Below, piece after piece: positions 1 to 8,713 of a DNA stretch of 56,965 nt. Source of the DNA: an uncultured Oleiphilus sp. (GTDB lineage Bacteria > Pseudomonadota > Gammaproteobacteria > Pseudomonadales > Oleiphilaceae). Where the stretch lies: contig CAJWAD010000010.1 of NCBI GenBank assembly GCA_913020245.1, forward strand, positions 1-56,965, written 5' to 3'. Below the pieces are notes generated by a model that saw nothing but the letters and a program-made list of their open reading frames with translations, made no database searches and was not told the DNA's origin. The first letter of the stretch is position 1. Each line of letters starts with the position of its first letter. The position numbers and the translations under genes were made by a program.

Positions 1-521
1 TTTTATCTGTACCTAATTCAATCTTACTGCTCAAAGCAGGGAGACTTAACGATAATTTCGTGAAACAAAAGGTAATTGATCGTTTTAAGCGTCAGGGTAT
101 CCCAGAGAAAAGGTTAAAGCTATATGGACCCATTTCTAACGATAGAGACCATTTGTTATTTTACGATCGCATAGATATTGCGTTGGACACATTTCCGTAC
201 AATGGAACGACTACAACTTTTGAGGCGCTTTGGATGGGGGTTCCCGTGATTTCGATGGAAATGGATCGACATGCTAGTCGGGTCGGAAAGAGTATTCTTA
301 CGCGCCTTGAGTTGAATAATTTTGTGGCTAGTTCAGTTGATTTTTATGTAGAAATTGCGGTTTCGTTATCGCTAGATATAGCGCAAATATCATCTCTAAA
401 GAAAGAACTTAGACTAAAGATGGAGGCTTCTAGCTTATGTGATGGAGAAAAATTTGCTAATAATTTTGAAAAAGCGCTTGAGCAAGGTTGGACGCTTTTA
501 AGAGGTAGGAGTAGTAAATGA
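1..521 (+). CDS. SPINDLY/O-GlcNAc-transferase-like protein, C-terminal fragment
   Basis: The reading frame is open from base 3, so the gene begins outside the window and only about 172 C-terminal residues are visible. The fragment contains PNSILLLKAGRLND, an LKLYGPI segment and DTFPYNGTTTTFEALWMGVP. These match the second half of the GT41 catalytic domain, where the GTTT run and the downstream G-P-V segment contact the nucleotide sugar. Bacterial relatives usually carry N-terminal TPRs and transfer sugars to proteins such as flagellin or adhesins, but the acceptor cannot be told here. The stop overlaps the next start (ATGA), so the two genes are probably co-transcribed. Base composition is visibly AT-richer than the fol and bio regions, which fits a variable glycan locus. 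The family is confident, the substrate unknown. Confidence 0.8.
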   Translation, partial: LSVPNSILLLKAGRLNDNFVKQKVIDRFKRQGIPEKRLKLYGPISNDRDHLLFYDRIDIALDTFPYNGTTTTFEALWMGVPVISMEMDRHASRVGKSILTRLELNNFVASSVDFYVEIAVSLSLDIAQISSLKKELRLKMEASSLCDGEKFANNFEKALEQGWTLLRGRSSK

Positions 522-1149
522 GTCATATCTGGATAGCTTCTTACCCTCGCAGTGGAAACACCTATTTGCGCACGATTCTTTGGCATTGTTTCGGGTTGCG
601 ATCTGCAAGCGTGTACCCCAAGGATTTAGGCGAGGATAATAGTTTAGGCAGATTAGTAGGGCATGTTGAGTTGAACGAAGGGGGAACTTTTGGTTTGAAT
701 GAGCCTCGACTAATCAAGACGCACAATCCACCGCAAGATTTAAACAAAACTATATATATCGTTAGAGATGGCAGGGCAGCCATTGTTAGTCTTTGGCATT
801 TTTATAAATGTAAGCACTTGATCAAAGATTTAATAGACGGACAGCATCGTTTTTCTACTTGGACTAGACACATAGAGGTATGGGATCCCTGGCTTAGGCC
901 AAATACTTTGCTTTTGCGGTATGAGGACATGGTTTCAGATTTGCAAAACGTACTTGACTCCATATCGGTTTTTTTGAATGCGCCAGTTCAGTCATCTAGC
1001 GTGCCGAGTCGAGAAGAGAAGAGATGTCTGCGCTAGACGGGAAACTAGTTCGAAAAAAGTCCTCGTGGCAAAGCGACCTGGAAGGTGCCGACCTGCGAAG
1101 ATTTATGGTTGTTAATCAGGGTATGATGGCTCGCTTGGGCTATCTGTAG
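518..1149 (+). pseudogene. Sulfotransferase-family protein, frameshifted
   Basis: The frame from ATG 518 (AGGAG at 507-511) gives 172 residues ending at TAG 1034-1036. The N-terminus WIASYPRSGNTYLR is the PAPS 5'-phosphosulfate loop of sulfotransferases, and VRDGRAAIVSLWHFY fits the 3'-phosphate-binding segment. LLLRYEDM is also typical of the fold. The expected C-terminus continues in another frame as VRKKSSWQSDL, then NQGMMARLGYL and stop at 1147-1149. This matches the RKG..GDWK and final M..LGY region of the family. A tandem GAGAA duplication at 1011-1020 lies exactly at the break, and removing one copy restores one open frame of about 208 residues. The gene may be inactive, phase-variable or hit by an assembly error. 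It would sulfate a glycan or lipid in partnership with the upstream glycosyltransferase, which is inference. Confidence 0.75.
1011..1023 (+). repeat. GAGAA pentanucleotide tandem repeat at the frameshift
   Basis: GAGAA occurs at 1011-1015 and 1016-1020, followed by GAG. Deleting one unit joins VPSREE directly to MSALDGK in one frame. The repeat is short, so it could be a single slippage event rather than a contingency locus. Confidence 0.7.
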
Positions 1150-1204
1150 AGATCTGTTCGGATGAGCCTACGGTAAAAAGTAAACATCACGCCAGGAAAC
1201 GTTT

Positions 1205-1238
1205 GAAGGTCTTACGGTCTGTTGCCCTTAAGACCTTC
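1205..1238. terminator. Perfect 10-bp inverted repeat between convergent genes
   Basis: GAAGGTCTTA (1205-1214) pairs perfectly with TAAGACCTTC (1229-1238) across a 14-nt loop. It sits between the end of the plus-strand sulfotransferase and the end of the minus-strand acyl-CoA dehydrogenase, the usual place for a shared terminator. There is no T-tract on either side, so intrinsic termination is uncertain; it could instead protect RNA 3' ends. Confidence 0.45.
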
Positions 1239-1260
1239 GCAGATGGATCAAGAGTAAAGG

Positions 1261-3030
1261 CTAAAACTCGTTTGCTGCCAACGCCATAATACTGTCTTTC
1301 CCGGCAGTGATGTCGTCAAGTAGCGCTTTTTGTTCTGGCATATGCAAACGGAAAAAATGCTCCGCTGCTTTCGTTTTCCCTGTCAAAAAGTCACCCGAGT
1401 AACGCGCTTGTATAGCGCTTTCACTCGCTAACTTGGCCATGTTTGCCCACATTACTGCAAGCGTCGCATTAGCGAACATGCGTAGTAACGGGCTTGCAAT
1501 AGCGCCAGCCTGTTCTGGATCGCTTAGCGCATGCTTCATTAGCCAGCCTAGTGCTTCTTGCAATTGCGCCAGCATTGCTTGGCAATTGCTTTTGTGCAGG
1601 TCGTTAGATACTCCGCTGACAAGTTTACTCATCTCATCAAAATACGTCCGCGCGAGTTGTCCGCCTTTCATTGTAAGCTTTCGACCCACTAGATCCATCG
1701 CCTGAATGCCATTTGTGCCTTCGTAGATTCGTGCAATACGCCCGTCTCGCAACAGCTGCTCGAGCGGCCAGTCTTGCGTAAAACCCGCACCGCCCATGGA
1801 TTGTAAGCCAGCATCCGAACTAAAATACCCTTCATCAGTCAAATAAGATTTAACCACCGGTGTCATCAGTTGGAACAAATCATCCGCACGTTCTTTCTCT
1901 TCAGGGGTGCTTGCTTGGTGGCTGAGATCTTGCTGAAGACCTGTCCAGTAAGCCATGGCTCTCGAACCTTCAGTGAACACCTTCTGTTTTAGTAGCATTC
2001 TGCGTACGTCTGGATGCACAATGATAGGGTCTGCCTTCGCATTCGGCTCTTTTGCGCCGCTAAGTGATCTGCTTTGTAATCTATCTTTAGCGAAGTTAAG
2101 CGATACCTGATAACCCGTTTCAGCCAATCCTAAGCCCTGAATTCCCACCATGATCCGTGCCGCATTCATCATCGTAAACATGCATTTGAGACCTTGATTC
2201 GGCTCACCAACCAACCAACCTTTCGCGCCTTCAAAGTTCATAACACAGGTTGCCGACGCCTTGATGCCCATTTTGTGCTCTAAGCCACCGCAAAACGCTG
2301 GATTCCGGTCTCCGTCCTCCATAAACTTTGGCACAACAAACAAAGAAATGCCTTTGCTGCCTGCTGGTGAGTCTGGTAGCTTCGCGAGAACAAGGTGCAC
2401 GATATTATCGCTTAAATCATGCTCCCCACCGGTGATCCATATTTTTGTGCCCGTTATTGCGTAGCTGCCGTCACTTTGCGGCTCTGCTTTTGTTGTGATG
2501 AGGCCTAAATCGGTGCCGCATTGCGGTTCAGTTAGACACATCGTACCTGTCCACACGCCTTCGTTTAACTTTGGTAGATAGTAGGCTTTTTGCTCCGCAT
2601 TACCATGTTGGCTGAGGAGGTCTATTGCGCCATGCGATAGGCCTGGATACATCCCAAATGACAAGTTCGTAGAGCAACATAGCTCATCGACCACGATCTT
2701 CAGCAGGTGGGGTAGACCTTGCCCACCAAACTCTGGTGGTGAAGATAAACCGCTCCAGCCGCCTTCTTGGTATGTTTTATACGCTTCGATGAAACCTGAC
2801 GGAGTCGTTACGGTCTTTTGTTCAGGATCGAAGGTACAACCTTCTTGATCACCGCTCGCATTTATCGGCTGCAAAACTTGCTCCGCTAACTTAGCAGCTT
2901 CGTCAATTACAGCGCGAAACATGTCTTCGCTGGCGTCAGCATAGACAGGTAGTTCTGCTAGCTGCTGAGCATTCAGTAAATCGTAAAGGATAAACGATAT
3001 GTCTTCGACCGGTGCTTTGTAATGGCTCAC
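1261..3030 (-). CDS. Acyl-CoA dehydrogenase, long FadE/DmdC-type (copy 1)
   Basis: This 589-residue FAD enzyme would catalyse the first alpha,beta-dehydrogenation of an acyl-CoA. It belongs to the roughly 590-600-residue group that includes 3-methylmercaptopropionyl-CoA dehydrogenase (DmdC) and many Pseudomonas FadE paralogues, not the short 380-residue enzymes. It shows the N-terminal YKAPVEDISF signature, MCLTEPQCGTDLG and GTKIWITGGEHD in the central flavin domain, and IYEGTNGIQAMDL with the putative catalytic base Glu437. A C-terminal extension follows. Two paralogues lie at 18871 and 20835. This copy stands alone, 87 bp from the SDR gene, with no PsrA-like palindrome in front of it. Chain-length preference cannot be read from sequence. 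Confidence 0.9.
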   Translation of the reverse strand: MSHYKAPVEDISFILYDLLNAQQLAELPVYADASEDMFRAVIDEAAKLAEQVLQPINASGDQEGCTFDPEQKTVTTPSGFIEAYKTYQEGGWSGLSSPPEFGGQGLPHLLKIVVDELCCSTNLSFGMYPGLSHGAIDLLSQHGNAEQKAYYLPKLNEGVWTGTMCLTEPQCGTDLGLITTKAEPQSDGSYAITGTKIWITGGEHDLSDNIVHLVLAKLPDSPAGSKGISLFVVPKFMEDGDRNPAFCGGLEHKMGIKASATCVMNFEGAKGWLVGEPNQGLKCMFTMMNAARIMVGIQGLGLAETGYQVSLNFAKDRLQSRSLSGAKEPNAKADPIIVHPDVRRMLLKQKVFTEGSRAMAYWTGLQQDLSHQASTPEEKERADDLFQLMTPVVKSYLTDEGYFSSDAGLQSMGGAGFTQDWPLEQLLRDGRIARIYEGTNGIQAMDLVGRKLTMKGGQLARTYFDEMSKLVSGVSNDLHKSNCQAMLAQLQEALGWLMKHALSDPEQAGAIASPLLRMFANATLAVMWANMAKLASESAIQARYSGDFLTGKTKAAEHFFRLHMPEQKALLDDITAGKDSIMALAANEF

Positions 3031-3117
3031 GTGATACCTCTTTTCTTTTAAGGTTAGTTAGTAGTTAATTTGCCTAGTTCAGTTACGTGATATTAACGGT
3101 TTTAGATCTCAAATTGT

Positions 3118-3861
3118 TCACCAATCTATGCGCGCTTGCGCATAATCCTCAAAGCGAATGTTTGATTCAGGGTTGGTTTGCCCTAATGAAATGTCTAGAC
3201 GCTCTGCTACGAAATCAGGGCTAAAAAGTTTTGATTCTGGAACGTTCGCTTGAAACGGCTTTGAGAGTCGCGTATCGGTCGTTCCCGGATGAAAAACAAT
3301 TACGGACACGTCTCGAAAACGCCGTTTCACTTCGATGGCGAAGCATTTTAACATCATATTTAACGCAGACTTAGACCCGCGGTAGGCATACCAGCCTCCT
3401 AGTTCATTATCTGAAATACTACCAACTCGCGCCGACAGTACGGCCACTGCTGTTCGTTCTGTGCGAGAAAATAATTGTGTCAGCTGTTGTAGCCAAATCA
3501 TGGGTATATGGCAATTAACCTGAAAGACGTACTCACTAGTTTCTAATTTTAGATCAGCCAATCGCTTTTCTGGAAAGATCCCGTTTGTTTCGTCATGAAG
3601 CACGCCTGTTGCGATCACGATAAATTTTGGATGAAGATTTAGTTCTTTGTGAAGGCGTGCAAGGTGTTTAGACACATCCTTAACTGAGGCCTCTGAAAAA
3701 TCTGAGCTTATCCATTGAATTTTATCTGACCCACCGTGGCCAGGCCGGCTTCGGCCAATCGCAAATATCGTGTTAATTGTTGAGTCTTTGTCGAACTGAC
3801 GCAACATCGCTGACCCTATGCCGCCTGTTGCGCCGATAACGATTGCACTTAAGCCTTTCAT
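3118..3861 (-). CDS. Short-chain dehydrogenase/reductase (SDR), C-factor-like
   Basis: A classical NAD(P)-dependent SDR of 247 residues. VIGATGGIGSAM near residues 8-19 is the TGxxxGxG-type nucleotide loop, and YAYRGSKSALNM supplies the YxxxK catalytic pair. VLSARVGSISDN provides the upstream serine. The pattern resembles the C-factor (CsgA-like) SDR group common in gammaproteobacteria. Its start overlaps the end of folM by 4 nt (ATGA), making it the last gene of the folX-folE-folM operon. A role in pterin reduction is plausible from position but not shown by sequence; the substrate is unknown. Confidence 0.8.
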   Translation of the reverse strand: MKGLSAIVIGATGGIGSAMLRQFDKDSTINTIFAIGRSRPGHGGSDKIQWISSDFSEASVKDVSKHLARLHKELNLHPKFIVIATGVLHDETNGIFPEKRLADLKLETSEYVFQVNCHIPMIWLQQLTQLFSRTERTAVAVLSARVGSISDNELGGWYAYRGSKSALNMMLKCFAIEVKRRFRDVSVIVFHPGTTDTRLSKPFQANVPESKLFSPDFVAERLDISLGQTNPESNIRFEDYAQARIDW

Positions 3862-4580
3862 TTTAGATGACGACCGCCATCCAAATGAACCGTTCTCCCG
3901 GTGATATAACGGCTTTCGAGAAGATAATTCACCGTGTCAATAAACTCTTTTTCTCCACCCTCTTTCGGAATAAGTGCTTTCTGCACCGTACGCTCCCGAT
4001 AACTTTCGGAATCTGACGGATTAAATAGCATTAGGGCGGGTGCTATTGAGTTCACTTTAATGATCGGTGCGTACTTTTTAGCGAACGATAAACTTAAGTT
4101 TTCCAATGCTGCCTTACTTGCGGCGTAAGCGATATGTTTTCCGCTGCCCGTTGCGGCGACGAAGTCAGTGACATGAATAATGTCTCTGGTGCCTAACTCG
4201 TCTGGCACTGCGGAAAATGTAAGAAGATCATGCAGCGCAAAGTTAAGTTGGTATGGCACGGCAGCGTGAATGCATATCATTTTTTGGAATAGATGGGGCA
4301 AATCATTGTTGCCTGCCTCCTTATCCCAATCTGACGCATTGTGTACGACTGCCCGTAATGCTTTGAAATCAGTTTTTATTCTTTCTATTAAGAGTTGCAC
4401 TTGCTCCGGCTGATAAAAATCGCATTGATAGAGGGTAGCACCCGCATCAAACAAAGCTTCTATGCCTTTGGTGGGTGTCCGATAGGTGCCGATGATTGGT
4501 TGCCCTTTCTCGAGACAATGTGTTGCCAGTGCGAGGCCAAGGCGTTTACCAACACCTGTAATTAGTATTGGGGACGTCAT
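3858..4580 (-). CDS. folM: Dihydromonapterin reductase FolM
   Basis: An SDR of 240 residues with the FolM pattern: ILITGVGKRLGLALA at the N-terminus in place of a standard TGxxxGIG loop, VHNASDW in the middle, YAASKAALEN (YxxxK) and a C-terminal TGRTVHLDGGRHL. FolM reduces 7,8-dihydromonapterin to tetrahydromonapterin, and weakly reduces dihydrofolate. It overlaps folE by one base and the downstream SDR by four. Together with FolE and FolX it completes the route GTP to dihydroneopterin triphosphate to dihydromonapterin triphosphate to tetrahydromonapterin. In pseudomonads this cofactor serves phenylalanine hydroxylase; no phhA is seen here. Confidence 0.88.
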   Translation of the reverse strand: MTSPILITGVGKRLGLALATHCLEKGQPIIGTYRTPTKGIEALFDAGATLYQCDFYQPEQVQLLIERIKTDFKALRAVVHNASDWDKEAGNNDLPHLFQKMICIHAAVPYQLNFALHDLLTFSAVPDELGTRDIIHVTDFVAATGSGKHIAYAASKAALENLSLSFAKKYAPIIKVNSIAPALMLFNPSDSESYRERTVQKALIPKEGGEKEFIDTVNYLLESRYITGRTVHLDGGRHLK

Positions 4581-5230
4581 TAACCCCGCCCTGTTTTCAG
4601 AAATTCAGCGCGCGTGTGAAGGCTTGTTTTAAAATTTCCGCCAAGGGCGGTCGTCGATGTGCTTGAATTTACGTCCATGATTCCACGTGACTTTACGCAA
4701 TAATGCGTCGCATTGATCGAAACGGCAACATTGTCAGTTTCTAGTAATGTCTGAAGTGCCACCAATATCTGTTGCGTAAGACGTTCTTGCACTTGTGGCC
4801 GTTGTGCAAAGAACCGAACGATACGGTTTATTTTCGATAACCCGATTATTTTGTCAGAGGGAATATAGGCGACCGTCGCATAGCCATCGATCGTCACAAA
4901 ATGATGTTCACATGTGCTAGTTAGGCTGATGTCATTAACCTTGACCATCTCATCAACCGCCATTTTATTCTCAATGACAGAGATTTTTGGGAAGTTTGAA
5001 TAATCTAAGCCGGAAAAAATCTCGTTAACGTACATTTTCGCGATGCGATGCGGCGTTTCACACAAGCTATCGTCTTCCAGATCGAGGCCGAGTGTTTCGA
5101 CTACGCCGGTCATTAGCTCCTTGATACGCTCGTATTTTTGAACCGAACTTAACGCTGTTTCTTTTAAAGGCGTCTCTAATCCACGTTCGGACAAGACGGC
5201 CCGCACAAGTTTAGCTTCAGCACTTAACAT
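4580..5230 (-). CDS. folE: GTP cyclohydrolase I FolE
   Basis: This enzyme converts GTP to 7,8-dihydroneopterin triphosphate, the entry step of folate and monapterin synthesis. Its 216 residues match the family length. CEHHF at 107-111 and Cys178 in [11 protein letters not shown] provide the zinc ligands and active site. [19 protein letters not shown] (129-147) is the family signature. One base separates it from folX upstream, and it overlaps folM by one base. This copy appears dedicated to the pterin operon; a second FolE or FolE2 elsewhere in the genome is possible. Confidence 0.95.
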   Translation of the reverse strand: MLSAEAKLVRAVLSERGLETPLKETALSSVQKYERIKELMTGVVETLGLDLEDDSLCETPHRIAKMYVNEIFSGLDYSNFPKISVIENKMAVDEMVKVNDISLTSTCEHHFVTIDGYATVAYIPSDKIIGLSKINRIVRFFAQRPQVQERLTQQILVALQTLLETDNVAVSINATHYCVKSRGIMDVNSSTSTTALGGNFKTSLHTRAEFLKTGRG

Positions 5231-5231
5231 G

Positions 5232-5645
5232 TTAGCTTGCCTCCCTTTCTATCACCGCTTCTTCTTGAGCGACGGTATGTTCGAGGGTTAATGATACAGA
5301 GTCAGTAAAGCGTAGCGCATGCGGCTTATCAATCGTTACGCGCGCAAAACTCACCCAAGGGTGCTCCGTACAAATCGCCAACACATCCATAACCAATTTT
5401 TCCAGTAGCAAGAAACGACCTGCTTCGACGTGTTGAATAATCTGTTTAGTCGTCACTTTATAGTTTAAGGCATTGTCTACCGCATCGGCCAGACATAAGC
5501 GATTCGCCGGGTAATGTATCTCGGCATTAATTATAATGTCCTGCTGTTTCTGCTGCTCTTCTTGATTGAAGCCGATGTAAGTTCTTAGCCTCAAATTCGT
5601 TATCGTAATAATCGCGTTTTTAGTCGGCACAGAGTGTTCTTTCAT
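5232..5645 (-). CDS. folX: Dihydroneopterin triphosphate 2'-epimerase FolX
   Basis: A 137-residue protein of the FolB/FolX fold. [37 protein letters not shown] and [15 protein letters not shown] match FolX more closely than dihydroneopterin aldolase FolB, including the L-R-T-x-I-G motif and the conserved LLEKL. It would epimerise dihydroneopterin triphosphate to the monapterin form. It lies 1 bp before folE and 56 bp after the sigma factor gene. About ten residues precede the conserved core; a later start cannot be excluded. Confidence 0.88.
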   Translation of the reverse strand: MKEHSVPTKNAIITITNLRLRTYIGFNQEEQQKQQDIIINAEIHYPANRLCLADAVDNALNYKVTTKQIIQHVEAGRFLLLEKLVMDVLAICTEHPWVSFARVTIDKPHALRFTDSVSLTLEHTVAQEEAVIEREAS

Positions 5646-5701
5646 GGTTTATTTCCTTTAGACTCTTAAATGGTCATTGTCGCTTGTCATGTTCGTGTCG
5701 C

Positions 5702-6880
5702 TTAACTTTCAAATTCGTTAGAAATCCGCTGAATGGCTTGTAATGAAATCTGTCTGACCCGTTCGGCAGATAATTGCATCAGATCACTCACTTCTTTCAG
5801 AGTGTAGTCTTTATTTATTCCGATTCCATAGCGCAATCTCACGATCATTGCTGAACGCGCGTCGAGTTTTTCGACGGCCGTCTGTATTTTGCTCTCGTAA
5901 TAGGTGGATAAGCCTTTCGCTTGCTGCTGCTGTTCATCCAGTTCCGAGTGGTCTTCAACAGCCGGTATAGGTGACAAAAAAACGGCATCGTTTGCTGTGT
6001 GTTCAACATTGTCCTGAATGTGTACCCCTCTATATTCCAACGTTTCCGGTAATACATTTTTTAGATCATAACTGCGCAGTGGTCGCCCCAAAGTCTGCTC
6101 GAGTTTTATCCGAGCCTGATCTGCTTGTATTTTCTCTCGATTCAACTTGAAGGGACGTCTCACCGTACCATCATTTTTTTCCACCGCAAGGTGAATATTT
6201 TGGCTGATGATCCGGTGCGCAAAGGTACTAAACCGAAACCCTTTTGTGTACTCAAAATGCTCAACAGCTTTCATTAAGCCAACGACGCCCTCTTGGACCA
6301 AGTCTTCGTAAGGAAGATTGATGTGTCGGTATCTGTTTGCGACGCTAAACACAAGCCTGATATTTGAGTTCGTCAACCGATTTCGATGGTGTTTAAATTG
6401 AGCGCGTGCTCTCCGTAACTTTCTAGAAACATTTTGCGTTTCGTCGAAACAATATTTGTTCTCGGAAAGCAAATGATCTACGTGGCGGTTTACCAGGTAG
6501 GTAGGCGGATTCCAGTCAACTAATTCTCTCAGCAGCTGTCTCATCAAGCGATCTGGGGATTTACCACCGTTTATATAATGCACAACTTCAAGCTCGTCGA
6601 GCACACTTAACACTCGGACGACAGCCGCCGAATGAACTCCATTTTCAGTCTCAGGTTCAGGACTGCCGCTCATATCGTGGTCAATAGTCGTAATCAAGTG
6701 TTTCAGCTCTCCTAACAGAACGTGATGCTGCGCTATATACTTAAGTTGAAGGAGGCTTGATTGCGCCATTGCCTTATACGTGTTTATCTCTTCCGCATCG
6801 GAGAGTCTAGGTAACTGCTGCGAGTAGCTCGATAAGCTGAACGAACTAGCGTCTGTTGATGAGGCATCGCGCCAAGACAT
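5702..6880 (-). CDS. Divergent sigma-70 family RNA polymerase sigma factor
   Basis: A 392-residue sigma factor. Residues 22-38 resemble region 1.2 and 40-165 form a long poorly conserved segment. Residues 172-208 (NIRLVFSVANRYRH, then LPYEDLVQEGVVGLMKAVEHF) are region 2.1-2.2, the core-RNAP contact. GFRFSTFAHRIISQNIHLAV (214-233) covers regions 2.3-2.4. Region 4 is at 335-388, with LRYGIG, TLKEVSDLM and ERVRQI as the -35 helix-turn-helix. Housekeeping and RpoS factors have YATWWIRQAI where this protein has FAHRIISQNI, losing both promoter-melting tryptophans. It is therefore not a simple RpoD/RpoS/RpoH copy. It starts a run with folX, folE, folM and an SDR, 99 bp beyond cmoB. An AAAGG ribosome site precedes the ATG. 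The regulon is unknown. Confidence 0.85.
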   Translation of the reverse strand: MSWRDASSTDASSFSLSSYSQQLPRLSDAEEINTYKAMAQSSLLQLKYIAQHHVLLGELKHLITTIDHDMSGSPEPETENGVHSAAVVRVLSVLDELEVVHYINGGKSPDRLMRQLLRELVDWNPPTYLVNRHVDHLLSENKYCFDETQNVSRKLRRARAQFKHHRNRLTNSNIRLVFSVANRYRHINLPYEDLVQEGVVGLMKAVEHFEYTKGFRFSTFAHRIISQNIHLAVEKNDGTVRRPFKLNREKIQADQARIKLEQTLGRPLRSYDLKNVLPETLEYRGVHIQDNVEHTANDAVFLSPIPAVEDHSELDEQQQQAKGLSTYYESKIQTAVEKLDARSAMIVRLRYGIGINKDYTLKEVSDLMQLSAERVRQISLQAIQRISNEFES

Positions 6881-6979
6881 ACGAATAACCTTTATTGCGA
6901 AAACTTACCATTCTTACAGCTAAACTACCGAATTAGATCATGTTTTAAAGGGATTTCTTCTTAGTATGAAAGGTTCTTA

Positions 6980-7963
6980 TTAAGGTTTCTTGGCGGTTAA
7001 TGTGGCTCGAGCGGGGGCCGGATAGCCCTCGATGGTGAGGGACTGGTTTTTTGGATCGAGGAAATCCTTTAAAGACTGGAATTGCATCCAGTCGGTTGTG
7101 CGTTGCTCGTCTAGGCCCGTTTGGTTAACGTCGATACAGTGTATTTCTCGAAAGCCTGCGCGTCGTAGCCAGAGCTCTAAGGTAGCAACACTGGGAATGT
7201 ACCAGACGTTCCGCATCATTGCATAGCGATCCTCTGGCATAAGTGAGTAGCCCGTTGGCCCATCTGCAACTAAAGTCTCCAACACGAGCTCACCACCGGA
7301 TTTAAGCGTCCCCTTAAGCTCAAGTAAATGATCAATCGGCGATCGGCGATGGTATAGCACTCCCATAGAAAATGCGGTGTCGAACGCTTGAAGATTTGTC
7401 GTCACCTCCTCTATTTTTACCGGCAATACATGGATCGGTGCGTTGGGGCCACAATACGTTTTTACCGCTAAAAATTGCATCAGAAATAAATAGCTAGGGT
7501 CAATACCGATGACGCGCCGGGCGCCCTCACCAAGCATACGCCAGCAGTGATAACCAGAACCGCAGCCAACATCTAATACCAAACGATTATCGAGTGGGCT
7601 GATGTGTTTATTGATACGCGCCCATTTGTAATCCGAGCGCCATTCCGTATCAATGTGTATATCGAACAACTCAAAGGGGCCTTTACGCCAGGGCATTAGG
7701 CCTTTTAAACCAGATCTTACCAATGCTTTTTCTTCGTCACTTAAAGCCATAGCACTTGCGCTTATTCTGCCTGTAGTGAGTGTGACGTGTTCTGTTTGTA
7801 TGTCCGGGAGGCTATTAAGTGCACGCAGCCAACGCGCTTGGTCGCCGTGCGGTTTATCTTGTAGTTTTTCCGTAAGGGTTGCTTTGAGAGGTTCGAGCCA
7901 AGGGGCTAGCTGGCTGTTTGCCATGTAGTCAAAAAGGTCAGCAAAAGGTGGGTCTAATTCCAT
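6980..7963 (-). CDS. cmoB: tRNA U34 carboxymethyltransferase CmoB
   Basis: CmoB transfers the carboxymethyl group from carboxy-SAM to 5-hydroxyuridine at tRNA position 34, giving cmo5U and widening wobble decoding. The 327 residues contain the usual N-terminal helical segment, then VLDVGCGSGYHCWRMLGEGA from about residue 129 (the SAM-binding motif), VIGIDPS and FSMGVLYHRRSPIDHL. Three bases separate it from cmoA upstream, the standard cmoAB pair. In and out-of-frame starts upstream are not needed; ATG 7963 gives the normal length. Confidence 0.95.
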   Translation of the reverse strand: MELDPPFADLFDYMANSQLAPWLEPLKATLTEKLQDKPHGDQARWLRALNSLPDIQTEHVTLTTGRISASAMALSDEEKALVRSGLKGLMPWRKGPFELFDIHIDTEWRSDYKWARINKHISPLDNRLVLDVGCGSGYHCWRMLGEGARRVIGIDPSYLFLMQFLAVKTYCGPNAPIHVLPVKIEEVTTNLQAFDTAFSMGVLYHRRSPIDHLLELKGTLKSGGELVLETLVADGPTGYSLMPEDRYAMMRNVWYIPSVATLELWLRRAGFREIHCIDVNQTGLDEQRTTDWMQFQSLKDFLDPKNQSLTIEGYPAPARATLTAKKP

Positions 7964-7966
7964 GTT

Positions 7967-8713
7967 CTAAACACTTTTCATTGCAATGATGGAAGCAAAA
8001 TTGAAGCATTGATACCAGGTGAAGGATGCATCAAATCCGGCTGCAGTAAGGCGTTCATGGTGAGTTTTTGTCGTTTCAGGAATCAATACGTTCTCAATTG
8101 CATTGCGCTTCTGGCTTACTTCCAGATCACTGTAGCCGTTTGCTTTTTTAAACAGCCAATGCAGCTCTTGCTGTTCATTTTGCGTAGCAGGTTCGTCAAA
8201 ACTTAGCTTTTCTGAAAGTATTAGGACCCCGCCTGGTTGAAGTGCTTTGTATAACTTTCTAAGCAAGGGTAGGCGGTCTTCTATGTTTAAAAATTGCAAA
8301 GTGAAGTTGAGTGTAATAACTGAACAAGGTTGGTAGTCGATTGTCCGAACGTCATCTAATAACAGATCAACGGGGGTTGTTTCATTATCTAGTTCAATGT
8401 AATGACCGCACCGTTCAAGCATAGAACGTGAATTATCGACAGCAATAATGCTTGCTTCTGTATTACGTAGCCCATGTCGCATAGCGAGCGTAGATGCGCC
8501 GAGCGAACAACCGAGATCATAGCAACAGCTTCCGGCTTGCGCATAGCGTTCAGTAATCAAACTGATCATTGGAATAATGGTCGTATAGCCGGGGACGGAG
8601 CGTTTAATCATATCTGGGAATACACGTGCAACCGCTTCGTCGAACTGAAAATCGTTAATTTGGTCAAGCGGTGTTGAAAAGAGCTTATCGGGTGCCTGAG
8701 ATTTATGGCTCAT
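7967..8713 (-). CDS. cmoA: Carboxy-S-adenosyl-L-methionine synthase CmoA
   Basis: CmoA makes carboxy-SAM from SAM and prephenate, the donor used by CmoB. The 248-residue protein has YDLGCSLGAST at 65-75 as the SAM motif and VITLNFTLQFLN in the core. The N-terminus DKLFSTPLDQINDFQFDE is diagnostic of the family. Its first 11 bases overlap the end of the small membrane-protein gene upstream, suggesting translational coupling. Confidence 0.95.
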   Translation of the reverse strand: MSHKSQAPDKLFSTPLDQINDFQFDEAVARVFPDMIKRSVPGYTTIIPMISLITERYAQAGSCCYDLGCSLGASTLAMRHGLRNTEASIIAVDNSRSMLERCGHYIELDNETTPVDLLLDDVRTIDYQPCSVITLNFTLQFLNIEDRLPLLRKLYKALQPGGVLILSEKLSFDEPATQNEQQELHWLFKKANGYSDLEVSQKRNAIENVLIPETTKTHHERLTAAGFDASFTWYQCFNFASIIAMKSV

